From: Gammaproteobacteria bacterium
GTDB taxonomy: Bacteria > Pseudomonadota > Gammaproteobacteria > Ga0077554 > Ga007554
Direction of reading: 5' to 3'
DNA: 64,000 nt
Assembly: GCA_040183005.1 (NCBI GenBank)
Contig: JAMPIW010000002.1
Span: 62,001-126,000 of the forward strand
The translations under genes and the position numbers were made by a program. Of this stretch, positions 8,020 to 15,776 are shown piece by piece. The notes beneath the pieces were generated by a model. That model was not told the origin of the DNA, did no database searches, and saw only the letters and a program-made list of their open reading frames with translations. Position 1 is the first letter of the stretch, and each line of letters starts with the position of its first letter.

Positions 8020-10155
8020 ATGTCCCAACTCGAACACATCGAAGCCATCGAAAAACGCCTGTGGAGTGCCGCCGACAACCTGCGCGCCAACTCCAACTAT
8101 GCCAGCAACGAATACTTCCTGCCTGTCATGGGTCTGGTGTTTCTGCGCCACGCTTACAGTCGCTATCTGGCGGTGAAGGCGCGCATCGAGTCCAACCTGC
8201 CCAGTCGCGGCGGCAAGACGCGCGCGCTGACCAAGGAGGATTTCTCCCAGCAGGGGGCCATCTTCCTGCAACCCAAGGCCCAGTTCGATTATCTCGTTTC
8301 ACTCCCCGACAGCGAGGACCGCGCCCGCGCCATCATCGAGGCGATGGACTCCATCGAGGCGAACTACGAGAACCTGCGCGGCACCCTGCCCAAGGGTGAA
8401 TATCAGCTGCTGGAAAATCAGGTCCTTGGACATCTCCTGCGCACCCTCAACCCCGAAGAGCTAAAGAGGGTCAAGGGCGATGTCTTCGGCCGCATCTACG
8501 AATACTTCCTCACCCAGTTCGCCGGTCAGGGCGCCCACGACGGCGGCGAGTTCTTCACCCCGGTATCCCTGGTCTCGCTCATCGCCCACGTGCTCGACCC
8601 CGAGCGCGGCACCGTGCTGGACCCGGCCTGCGGCTCCGGCGGCATGTTCGTGCAGAGCGCGCGCATCGTCGAGGAGCATGGCGACAGCCCCACGGAAAAA
8701 CTCACCTTCCGTGGCCTGGAGAAGAACGCCACCACCATCCGTCTGGCCAAGATGAACCTCGCCGTCCACGGCCTGGAGGGCGACATCCAGAAGGCCATCA
8801 CCTACTACGAAGACCCGCACGAACTGCTCGGCAAGGCCGACTACGTGATGGCCAATCCGCCCTTCAACGTCGACGAGATCGACGCCGACAAGGTCAAGAG
8901 CGACCCACGCCTGCCCTTCGGCCTGCCCGGCGTCAACAAAAAGGAAAAGGTCAGCAACGGCAACTACATCTGGATCAGCTACTTCTACAGCTACCTGAGC
9001 GACAAGGGCAAAGCCGGTTTCGTCATGTCCTCCCAGGCCTCCAGCGCCGGTGGCGGCGAGGCCAAGGTGCGGCAGAAGCTGATCGAGACCGGCGACGTCG
9101 ACGCCATGATCGCCATCCGCTCCAACTTCTTCTACACCCGCACCGTGCCCTGCGAACTGTGGTTTTTTGATAAAGCCAAAGGAAACTCCCCTCTCTCGCA
9201 TTCAAGGGTGAGAGGCCACAACACCGTCCTCATGATCGACGCGCGCAACGTCTATCGCAAGGTCACGCGCAAGATCTACGACTTCTCCCCCGAGCAGCAG
9301 CAGAACCTGCAAGCCATCGTCTGGCTCTACAGGGGGGAAACTGAACGCTACCTGCAACTGGTATCGCAATACCTCGGCAATGTCGTCGACGAGGCGCAAG
9401 CCTGTTTTGAATGGGAAGATGAAACTGGTCAGACTGCACAGCCATTACCTGAATATGCTGAGACACTTCAGGTATTACGAAAAACAGTGGCTCCATTCCT
9501 CAAAAGCCAGCCCCAAACCGGACCGCAGGCGGAAGTGCTGAAAGAGCTGGAAAAAGAGATAGAACTGTTCGATCAAGACACCGAACAGTTTCGCAAGCGT
9601 GCGCAGAAGGCCGCCAAACAATGGCAGGCCGCACCGGACAACAACGCCGCACTGCTCAAACTCACCCAAGAGTTCGCGCCCATGGCCGAGGCCAGCCGCG
9701 ACCTGATCAAACAGACCGACCTCATCTACAAGCTCGCCACTCGCCTCATCGACGCCCTGGAATCCTCCCCTCTCCCTCCGGGAGAGGGGCCGGGGGTGAG
9801 GACCACCACCCGCGCCCGCAAGGCCACCGACGAAGCCCGCCACTTCGCCATCGAACAACTCAAGCAGGTGCGCTACTTCTGGAAGCAGGCCCACTGGCTC
9901 ACCGAACGTTTCCCTGAGGCCAAACTGCGCGACGTGGCAGGGCTGGTTAAATTGGTGGACATCAAAGAGATCGAAGCCAACGACTGGAGCCTCACCCCCG
10001 GCCGCTACGTCGGTGTTGCCCCTGAGGAAGTTGACGAAAACTTCGACTTCGAAGAGACCCTGCGCGAGATCCACGTCGAGCTGGAAGACCTCAACGCCGA
10101 GGCCGTCACCCTGGCTGCGACCATCAAAAGGAATTTTGAGGAGTTGGGGGTATGA
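8020..10155 (+). CDS. hsdM: Type I restriction-modification methyltransferase subunit HsdM
   Basis: The 711-aa protein has an HsdM N-terminal helical domain, the SAM-binding motif DPACGSG (201-207) and the N6-adenine catalytic motif NPPF (279-282). With HsdS it methylates adenine in the recognition site. It is longer than a typical HsdM (about 500 aa). The C-terminal third (about 470-680) is charged and helical, as in long HsdM variants. Two short segments, NSPLSHSRVRG and SSPLPPGEGPGVR, are encoded by low-complexity hairpin sequence and look like in-frame repeat insertions. The stop overlaps the hsdS start by 4 nt (ATGA). Confidence 0.95.
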   Translation: MSQLEHIEAIEKRLWSAADNLRANSNYASNEYFLPVMGLVFLRHAYSRYLAVKARIESNLPSRGGKTRALTKEDFSQQGAIFLQPKAQFDYLVSLPDSEDRARAIIEAMDSIEANYENLRGTLPKGEYQLLENQVLGHLLRTLNPEELKRVKGDVFGRIYEYFLTQFAGQGAHDGGEFFTPVSLVSLIAHVLDPERGTVLDPACGSGGMFVQSARIVEEHGDSPTEKLTFRGLEKNATTIRLAKMNLAVHGLEGDIQKAITYYEDPHELLGKADYVMANPPFNVDEIDADKVKSDPRLPFGLPGVNKKEKVSNGNYIWISYFYSYLSDKGKAGFVMSSQASSAGGGEAKVRQKLIETGDVDAMIAIRSNFFYTRTVPCELWFFDKAKGNSPLSHSRVRGHNTVLMIDARNVYRKVTRKIYDFSPEQQQNLQAIVWLYRGETERYLQLVSQYLGNVVDEAQACFEWEDETGQTAQPLPEYAETLQVLRKTVAPFLKSQPQTGPQAEVLKELEKEIELFDQDTEQFRKRAQKAAKQWQAAPDNNAALLKLTQEFAPMAEASRDLIKQTDLIYKLATRLIDALESSPLPPGEGPGVRTTTRARKATDEARHFAIEQLKQVRYFWKQAHWLTERFPEAKLRDVAGLVKLVDIKEIEANDWSLTPGRYVGVAPEEVDENFDFEETLREIHVELEDLNAEAVTLAATIKRNFEELGV
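9187..9215. repeat. Short hairpin repeat inside hsdM, in frame
   Basis: The sequence TCCCCTCTCTCGC...GGGTGAGAGG forms an imperfect hairpin. It encodes NSPLSHSRVRG at a point where related HsdM proteins run directly from the FFDK segment to VLMIDARN. The composition resembles the other CCCCTCTC hairpins at 9764-9801 and 32142-32176. Confidence 0.45.
9764..9801. repeat. CCCTCTCCC/GGGAGAGGG hairpin repeat inside hsdM, in frame
   Basis: The hairpin CCCCTCTCCCTCC-GGGAGAGGGG encodes SSPLPPGEGPGVR in the hsdM frame. This is a well-known product of a dispersed palindromic repeat that inserts in open frames. Its length leaves the reading frame intact. A longer relative lies at 32142-32176. Confidence 0.6.
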
Positions 10156-11285
10156 AACCCGCAAGGCTCGGTGAACTGTGTACCTTGAACTACGGGAGGG
10201 CTCACTGCGGCTATGAACAGGAACCTCAAGAGACGCTGCCCGTCGAAGTATTTGGAACAAACGGCCCCATTGGCTGGGCTACGAGGCCGCTCTATGAGCA
10301 GCCCACAATCATCATTGGGAGAAAGGGGGCTTATCGAGGCGTTCATTATTCATCTGGTCCTTCATGGACGATCGACACTGCGTACTATCTTACTTTGCTA
10401 GATGACGATATTGATCTGAAATGGCTGTATTACCGCCTTCTACTCGTTGATATCAATCGCATGGATAGCGGTTCTGCAATCCCGTCCACGAAGCGTGAGG
10501 ATTTCTATAGCGTTAGCATCGGAGTGCCTTCTTTCCAGGAACAGAAATGTATCGCCTCCATTCTCTCCGCCTACGACGACCTGATCGAAAACAACCGGCG
10601 GCGGATACAGTTGCTGGAACAGGCCGCACGTCTGCTCTACAAGGAATGGTTCGTCCACCTCCGCTTCCCCGGCCACGAACACGTCAAAATCAAAGACGGT
10701 GTGCCGGAGGGGTGGGAGAAGACAACAGTGGGCGATGCATCCTCTTTTATTTCGCGTGGCATAACACCCACTTATGACGACGAAGCTCTTGGCACTGTTA
10801 TCAATCAGAAATGCATTCGCGATCAGCGAGTGTCGACGAATTTCGCTCGACGGCAGTCCAAAGAAGTAACGCCCAACAAGCTCGTTAGATATGGCGATGT
10901 TCTAGTGAATTCTACCGGGCAAGGAACGCTTGGGCGTGTTGCTCAGTTTCTTGATGCTATAGAAAACTGCACCGTTGATTCTCACATCACAATTGCGCGA
11001 CCCGATGAGGACGTGCCGGTTTTCCTCTACGGCCATCATATTGCTTCGATGGAAGATTACTTAGCAAGCATGGGTCGAGGCGCAACGAACCAAACAGAAT
11101 TATCCAAGGATGTCGTGGCTGGGTTACCTTTATTGAAACCACCTCATCTGCTGGCGGAGCAATTCGAGTCCTTTGCCAAGGATACCGCGGATCAAGTTAG
11201 GAACCTGACACAACAAAACGCTATGCTCGCCAAAGCTCGCGACCTACTCCTGCCGCGATTGATGAGCGGGGTGTTGGCGGTATGA
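10152..11285 (+). CDS. hsdS: Type I restriction-modification specificity subunit HsdS
   Basis: The 377-aa protein has the two-repeat layout of HsdS. Target-recognition domain 1 (about 1-125) is followed by a conserved helix with PSFQEQKCIASILSAYDDL and ENNRRRIQLLEQAARLLY. Target-recognition domain 2 (about 180-320) is followed by a second conserved helix ending ARDLLLPRLMSG. The recognition domains set the bipartite DNA target, which cannot be read from sequence. The start overlaps hsdM by ATGA and the stop overlaps the HNH gene start in the same way, so the operon is translationally coupled. Confidence 0.93.
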   Translation: MKPARLGELCTLNYGRAHCGYEQEPQETLPVEVFGTNGPIGWATRPLYEQPTIIIGRKGAYRGVHYSSGPSWTIDTAYYLTLLDDDIDLKWLYYRLLLVDINRMDSGSAIPSTKREDFYSVSIGVPSFQEQKCIASILSAYDDLIENNRRRIQLLEQAARLLYKEWFVHLRFPGHEHVKIKDGVPEGWEKTTVGDASSFISRGITPTYDDEALGTVINQKCIRDQRVSTNFARRQSKEVTPNKLVRYGDVLVNSTGQGTLGRVAQFLDAIENCTVDSHITIARPDEDVPVFLYGHHIASMEDYLASMGRGATNQTELSKDVVAGLPLLKPPHLLAEQFESFAKDTADQVRNLTQQNAMLAKARDLLLPRLMSGVLAV

Positions 11286-12043
11286 GTATGAGCAGGAAAT
11301 ATCCTCAGTCCGATATCAAGATACTATACGGACTAGCTGCCGCTCGATGTGCGTTTCGGAAGTGTCGCCATGAGTTGGTGCTTGAGGGCACCTCCACCGA
11401 TAAAACCAAACAGATCGGTAAGATCGCCCATATTGTTGCACATTCTCAGGGAGGGCCTCGCTCAGACCCGGCATACCCTAAGCACAAACTGGACGCATAC
11501 GAAAACTGGCTGCTCCTCTGTCCGACTTGCCACGACACCGTTGATGCCCACGAGGGCAAATACGATGCGCAGTTTCTGCGAGACCTGAAGACCGAGCATG
11601 AACGATGGGTTCAAGAAACCCTCAATGACTCCATGTCAGAAGTTACGTTTGCAGAGCTAGAGGTAGCCATTTGTGGCATTGCTCAGCAGAAAACAGATAG
11701 GACCGTTGGATTCACGGTCATTACGCCAGACGAAAAGATCGCCAAGAATCAATTGTCAGATGCCAGCCGCGCCATGATCGCCATGGGATTGATGCAGGGA
11801 AGTCAAGTAAAGTCATACCTTGAGAGCGTGGAACAGTTGGACTCTGGATTTATCGATCGTTTGATAGCGGGATTCAAAGAAAGATACATCCAATTGGTCG
11901 GTGATTCTCAACTGAATAGCGACGCGATATTTGAAGAGTTGCTTGATTTTTCCTGCGGGAGTGCGACTGACTTCCGCACGCGAGCTGCTGGGCTCGCTCT
12001 CCTTGCGCATTTGTTCGAGACATGCGAGGTCTTCGAGAAATGA
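11282..12043 (+). CDS. HNH nuclease effector of an ABC-three-component (ABC-3C) system
   Basis: This 253-aa protein has a zinc-bound HNH nuclease fold in residues 20-110: C23/C28, HIVAH (50-54), N75 and CPTCH (80-84). The C-terminal part (about 125-253) is helical and has no catalytic motif. In ABC-3C conflict systems, effectors carry a nuclease or other toxic domain fused to a C-terminal domain that binds the middle component. Its fused architecture and position directly before a middle component and a DUF2326 ATPase support that role. Its ATG overlaps the hsdS stop (ATGA) and its stop overlaps the next start. The function is inferred from family and context. Confidence 0.8.
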   Translation: MSMSRKYPQSDIKILYGLAAARCAFRKCRHELVLEGTSTDKTKQIGKIAHIVAHSQGGPRSDPAYPKHKLDAYENWLLLCPTCHDTVDAHEGKYDAQFLRDLKTEHERWVQETLNDSMSEVTFAELEVAICGIAQQKTDRTVGFTVITPDEKIAKNQLSDASRAMIAMGLMQGSQVKSYLESVEQLDSGFIDRLIAGFKERYIQLVGDSQLNSDAIFEELLDFSCGSATDFRTRAAGLALLAHLFETCEVFEK

Positions 12044-12267
12044 TCCTGCCGTCAAAGCACATCTCGGAGGAGCAGGCACTGCTCGGCGTTGGTGCGGTTC
12101 TTCTCGACGAGTTGCGGAACCCGCAAACGGTGACCAGCCTTTGGGAAAAGGTGCGGACACATCGTTCCGTCGGTACCTTTGAGCGCTTCGTCTTGGCTCT
12201 GGATATGCTACACATAACCGGCGTCGTATCAATGTCGAATGGACTGATCGAGAGGGAAAGCAGATGA
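12040..12267 (+). CDS. ABC-3C middle component (MC6-like)
   Basis: This 75-aa protein starts MILPSKHISEEQALLG and contains a compact helical domain (LLDELRNPQTVTSLWEKV and FVLALDMLHITG) resembling the winged-helix-like middle components of ABC-3C systems, closest to MC6. Its proposed role is an adaptor between the effector C-terminal domain and the ABC ATPase. The start at 12040 overlaps the HNH stop (ATGA), and its TGA overlaps the ATG of the DUF2326 gene. An earlier in-frame ATG at 12022 would give 81 aa but lacks the coupling. Confidence 0.75.
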   Translation: MILPSKHISEEQALLGVGAVLLDELRNPQTVTSLWEKVRTHRSVGTFERFVLALDMLHITGVVSMSNGLIERESR

Positions 12268-14027
12268 TTCATGGCATTTATGCCAACCAGCCTAGCTTCC
12301 ACCCGGTTGAATTTACAACGGGGCTTAATGTTGTCCTGGCAGAACGCACTGATGCTTCGTCCAAAAAGGACACACGAAATGGACTCGGGAAATCGACGCT
12401 GATTGAGATCATCGATTTTTGCTTGGGGTCCAGAGCAACAAAAGGCAAGGGGCTGATTCAAGAATCGCTCGCGGATTGGGCCTTCACCATTGATATAACG
12501 CTTGCCGGTCACCGTATCAAGGCCACTCGCGCCATCGCGACCCCGAATCGCATTAGCATTGAGGGGCCGACGGCCAGCTGGATCGAACAGCCCGATAGGG
12601 ATGAAGAAACTGGCGAACGCATTTTCAACTGGGAACGGTGGAAAACTCTTCTCGGGTGGGCGCTATTCGGGCTGCCACGCTCCAATGATGCCTTCAAATA
12701 CACGCCCACCTATCGCAGCCTGATCTCCTACTATGTCCGGCGTGGCCCCGATGCCTATAACGATCCCTTTCGGCACTTCAGACAGCAGCAGACATGGGAC
12801 ATCCAACTGAACACCGCCTATCTGCTGGGTTTAAATTGGGAGTATGTAGCTCAATGGCAGAGCCTGAAGGATCAGGAGAATGGCATCAAGGCGATTGATC
12901 AAGCCATCAAGACCAGAGCCATGGACGGGATGATGGGTACCGTTGGCGAACTGGAGGCGCAGCGGATTCAGTTGGAACAAGAGGTGAAAGGGGCCGAAAG
13001 CGCTCTGACCTCATTTAAGGTTCACCCACAGTACGAGTCGATCCAGACGGAAGCAGATCGAATCACCGGCGAACTGCATGAACTGACCAACCAGAACGTC
13101 GCAGATAGAAGGCGGCTGGCGCGGTACAAAGAGTCAATATCGGACGAGAAGCCGCCAAATCCGTTGGCCCTTGAGAAACTTTATGAAGAATCTGGCCTCG
13201 TGTTCCCTGCGGCCGTTCGCCGCACCCTCACAGAGGCTAAAGAGTTTCATGAACGCATTGTCGTTAACCGTCGTGCTTTTCTGGAAACTGAAATCGCCAG
13301 AATCGAAAGGGCAATCCAGGAGCGCAACGCGAAAATCAAACAGCTTACCGAGTCTCGCGCTGCCTCGTTGGAAGTCTTGCGCACTCACGGGGCGCTTCAG
13401 GAGATGACCAAGCTACAAGAGCGGAATGTTGAGATAAAGGGCCGTCTTGACAGGGTGCAATCCAGAATCCGAGAGGTTAAGGAACTCAACGCCCGCAAAC
13501 GTGAGATAAAAGTAGTTAAGGCGGAACTCACCAAAGTTGCCGAGCAGGATTACGACCAAAGACGCGAGTCATGGAGCGAGGCTGTCCGGTTATTTAACGA
13601 TCACTCGCAATCTCTCTACAAAACCCCTGGCAAGCTCGTGATTGACATCGGGGATACAGGATACAAATACCAGGTCGAGATCGAACGCAGCGGTAGCGGA
13701 GGTATTGGGAAGATGAAGGTCTTTTGTTTCGACCTTATGCTGCTCCAGCTCGCCCAAAAAACCCCTGGCCGTGTCGATTTCCTGGTGCACGACAGCATTC
13801 TTTACGATGGTGTTGATTCCCGTCAAAGGGCACTTGCACTTGAACGGGCAGCTAACGTGACCGATGAGGCCGGTATTCAATACATATGTACCCTGAATTC
13901 GGACATGGTTCCCCGCGATGACTTCTCTGAGGGCTTCGATTTTGACCAGCATGTCCGTTTGACGCTCACGGATAAAGCTCAATCGGGGAGTCTTCTTGGT
14001 GTCAGGTTCGAAAGGCGAGGGAAATGA
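12264..14027 (+). CDS. DUF2326 SMC/Rad50-like ABC ATPase of the ABC-3C system
   Basis: The 587-aa protein has Walker A GLGKST (40-45) followed by LIEIIDFCLG. A long charged coiled-coil region (about 200-430) resembles Rad50/SbcC. The C-terminal DUF2326 region contains FCFDLMLLQLA and the Walker-B-like FLVHDSILYDGVD. In ABC-3C systems this ATPase is thought to sense invading or damaged nucleic acid and license the effector. Its TGA overlaps by ATGA the start of a broken hsdR copy at 14024, showing that the set was once coupled directly to an hsdR gene. Confidence 0.88.
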   Translation: MIHGIYANQPSFHPVEFTTGLNVVLAERTDASSKKDTRNGLGKSTLIEIIDFCLGSRATKGKGLIQESLADWAFTIDITLAGHRIKATRAIATPNRISIEGPTASWIEQPDRDEETGERIFNWERWKTLLGWALFGLPRSNDAFKYTPTYRSLISYYVRRGPDAYNDPFRHFRQQQTWDIQLNTAYLLGLNWEYVAQWQSLKDQENGIKAIDQAIKTRAMDGMMGTVGELEAQRIQLEQEVKGAESALTSFKVHPQYESIQTEADRITGELHELTNQNVADRRRLARYKESISDEKPPNPLALEKLYEESGLVFPAAVRRTLTEAKEFHERIVVNRRAFLETEIARIERAIQERNAKIKQLTESRAASLEVLRTHGALQEMTKLQERNVEIKGRLDRVQSRIREVKELNARKREIKVVKAELTKVAEQDYDQRRESWSEAVRLFNDHSQSLYKTPGKLVIDIGDTGYKYQVEIERSGSGGIGKMKVFCFDLMLLQLAQKTPGRVDFLVHDSILYDGVDSRQRALALERAANVTDEAGIQYICTLNSDMVPRDDFSEGFDFDQHVRLTLTDKAQSGSLLGVRFERRGK

Positions 14028-14282
14028 ACGCATACACAGAAGACACCCTCGTCCAGCAGACCAGCTCCGACTACCTGGAACAGCAGCTCTGCTGGAAGTT
14101 GCTGGCTGCCTATATTAAACCCAGATTGTCCATTAGCCCCAAAACCGTTCGCCCTAAGCCTGTCGAAGGGTCGTTCATGGTTCGACAAGCTCACCACGAA
14201 CGGCGTTGTGCGCTCTATTTCACCTAATGGACAATCTGGGTTAAACGAGGGTTTCGCGCCGGGAAATCTGCTGGGACGCGAC
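14024..14282 (+). pseudogene. hsdR 5'-end relic A, interrupted by a 125-bp element
   Basis: Starting at the ATGA overlap, the frame reads MNAYTEDTLVQQTSSDYLEQQL, closely matching intact hsdR at 17021 (YTEDTLVQQTTADYFEQQL). At 14118-14242 an inverted-repeat element intervenes. After it the hsdR similarity resumes as NEGFAPGNLLGRD, compared with NEDFGPGSLLGRA in the intact gene. Nothing further of hsdR follows before the RhuM-Fic gene. The frame shown by translation closes inside the element at 14227, so this is a dead N-terminal fragment of about 45 codons. Confidence 0.85.
14118..14242. mobile_element. 125-bp inverted-repeat element (MITE-like), copy 1
   Basis: The ends are inverted repeats, AACCCAGATTGTCCATTAG at the left and its complement at the right. 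Inside is a second imperfect palindrome (GTTCGCCCT..., ...CACCACGAACGGCG). A second 125-bp copy in opposite orientation with very similar sequence lies at 55002-55126. It has no coding capacity. The flanks at both sites are TTA/TAA-rich. It splits an hsdR relic whose similarity resumes on the other side, which defines the insertion. Confidence 0.85.
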
Positions 14283-14298
14283 ACAACAAGGAGGCTAT

Positions 14299-15306
14299 AT
14301 GAGTGACATCGTCATCTTCGAGGCGGATGCGCAGCAGGTCGAGGTGCGGCTGGAGGGGGAAACCCTGTGGGTTACCCAGAGCCAGATGGGGGAGTTGTTT
14401 GGCACTTCTACTGACAACATCAGCCTACATCTGAAGAACATATATCAAGACAATGAGTTAGGCGAGCAGGCAACTACCGAGGATTTCTCGGTAGTTCGTC
14501 AGGAAGGTGCCAGACAGGTCAAGCGCCAGCTCAAGCACTATAACCTCGACGCTATTATATCAGTCGGCTACCGGGTCAATTCCAGCCAAGCCACCCGTTT
14601 CCGCCAGTGGGCCACCCGCGTGCTGCGCGAGCATCTGACCCAGGGCTACAGCCTCAACGAACACCGCCTAGCCCAGCAAGGTCTGGCGGAACTGGAGCAG
14701 ACGGTGGACCTGCTGGGCAAGACGCTGACCCGGCAGGCGCTGGTGACTGATATCGGACGGGAGGTGGTCGGCCTGATTCTCGGCTATGCCAAGACCTGGC
14801 GATTGCTGCTGGACTACGATGAGAACAAGCTTAGTGTGCCTGCCGATGCCCAACCCGCTCGCGGGGTGTTGGGGCTTGAAGAGGCGCGCCGGGCGCTCGA
14901 TGCCTTAACAGGAGAGTTACGCCAGCGCGGCGAGGCCAGCGAGTTGTTTGCCCGCGACCGGGGTGATGGGCTGGCGGCCATCCTGGGCAATATCGAGCAG
15001 ACCATGTTTGGTGACCCGCTTTATAAGACCCGTGAGGAACGCGCCGCGCATCTGCTTTACTTTGTGATCAAAAATCACCCGTTCTCGGACGGCAACAAGC
15101 GTTCCGGGGCCTTTCTATTTTTGCTCTATCTGCGCCAGGAGGGGATGCGGCTGACGCTGGATGAAAACGGCCTGACGGCACTGACGCTGTTGATTGCCGA
15201 GAGTGACCCGAAGGCCAAGGATCTGATGGTGCGGCTGGCGATGAACCTGCTGGCCGTGGGGGCTGGGATAAATAAAAACGAGAACGCACCCCAGGCCGCA
15301 CCATGA
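14299..15306 (+). CDS. RhuM-Fic/DOC fusion protein
   Basis: The 335-aa protein has an N-terminal RhuM domain (about 1-120, WVTQSQMGELF, VGYRVNSSQATRFRQWAT). The C-terminal Fic/DOC-type domain has the motif HPFSDGNKRSG (260-270), matching the Fic catalytic HxFxDGNKR. Fic proteins transfer AMP or phosphate groups to targets. The fusion is common in defence islands and type I restriction loci but its target is unknown. AAGGAGG lies just before the ATG. It is a cargo gene between two hsdR relics. A degenerate second copy of its LEQTVDLLGKTLTRQA region is visible at 15641-15690. Confidence 0.85.
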   Translation: MSDIVIFEADAQQVEVRLEGETLWVTQSQMGELFGTSTDNISLHLKNIYQDNELGEQATTEDFSVVRQEGARQVKRQLKHYNLDAIISVGYRVNSSQATRFRQWATRVLREHLTQGYSLNEHRLAQQGLAELEQTVDLLGKTLTRQALVTDIGREVVGLILGYAKTWRLLLDYDENKLSVPADAQPARGVLGLEEARRALDALTGELRQRGEASELFARDRGDGLAAILGNIEQTMFGDPLYKTREERAAHLLYFVIKNHPFSDGNKRSGAFLFLLYLRQEGMRLTLDENGLTALTLLIAESDPKAKDLMVRLAMNLLAVGAGINKNENAPQAAP

Positions 15307-15327
15307 GGCACAATAATTAACATCAAA

Positions 15328-15339
15328 TGATATGTATCA
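15328..15339. promoter_or_regulatory. Palindrome upstream of vapB-like gene
   Basis: TGATATGTATCA has 5-bp arms around TG and lies 17 nt upstream of the VapB-like start, within an AT-rich leader. VapB-type ribbon-helix-helix or AbrB-fold proteins usually bind such short palindromes to repress their own operon. Confidence 0.35.
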
Positions 15340-15356
15340 CTAAATAAGGTGTTGCT

Positions 15357-15554
15357 ATGCGCACGACCCTGAATATTGATGACCAATTACTGGATGAAGC
15401 CCGGCGCATTACCGGCATGACCGAGAAGGCGGCCCTGGTGCGGGAGGGGCTGCGCGCCTTGATCGAACGCGAGAGTGCCCGCCGCCTGGCGCGACTGAGG
15501 GGCAGTGAGCCGCAGTTGGAGTCTGTGTCCCGTCGGCAGTCTGTGAAAGATTGA
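15357..15554 (+). CDS. VapB-family (DUF2191-type) antitoxin, orphan
   Basis: The 65-aa protein starts MRTTLNIDDQLLDEA, the N-terminal beta strand and helix of ribbon-helix-helix VapB antitoxins. It continues with TGMTEKAALVREGLRALIERE. AAGGTG precedes the ATG. In type II systems a PIN-domain vapC gene normally follows directly. Here the next sequence is an hsdR relic and no PIN-domain frame is present, so the partner has been lost or was never in this place. Confidence 0.8.
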   Translation: MRTTLNIDDQLLDEARRITGMTEKAALVREGLRALIERESARRLARLRGSEPQLESVSRRQSVKD

Positions 15555-15566
15555 TCGTCTGACATT

Positions 15567-15690
15567 GAACTACACCGAAGATACCCTTGTCCGGCGGATC
15601 ACCGCCGACTACCTGGAGCAGCAGTGCAAGGATTGGCCGGCCATGACCAGACGGTGAACCTGCCGGGCAAGACCTTGACCGGCCAGGCCT
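15567..15690 (+). pseudogene. hsdR 5'-end relic B fused to a RhuM-Fic fragment
   Basis: From 15567 the plus strand reads LNYTEDTLVRRITADYLEQQ, again the HsdR N-terminus. At about 15640 it switches to sequence resembling 14691-14740 of the RhuM-Fic gene (gaccagacggtgaacctgcc against gagcagacggtggacctgct). Both parts are degenerate and not connected in one frame. This is a junction scar of two earlier genes. The 90 bp that follow, up to the ATPase start, show no gene. Confidence 0.75.
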
Positions 15691-15776
15691 GCCTTTCATC
15701 TGGCCAGCACAAAACATTTCATTTGGACGGCCGCCAAACTTTCATTTAGTCGGCCCCAGGGTTACACTTGGCCTCT

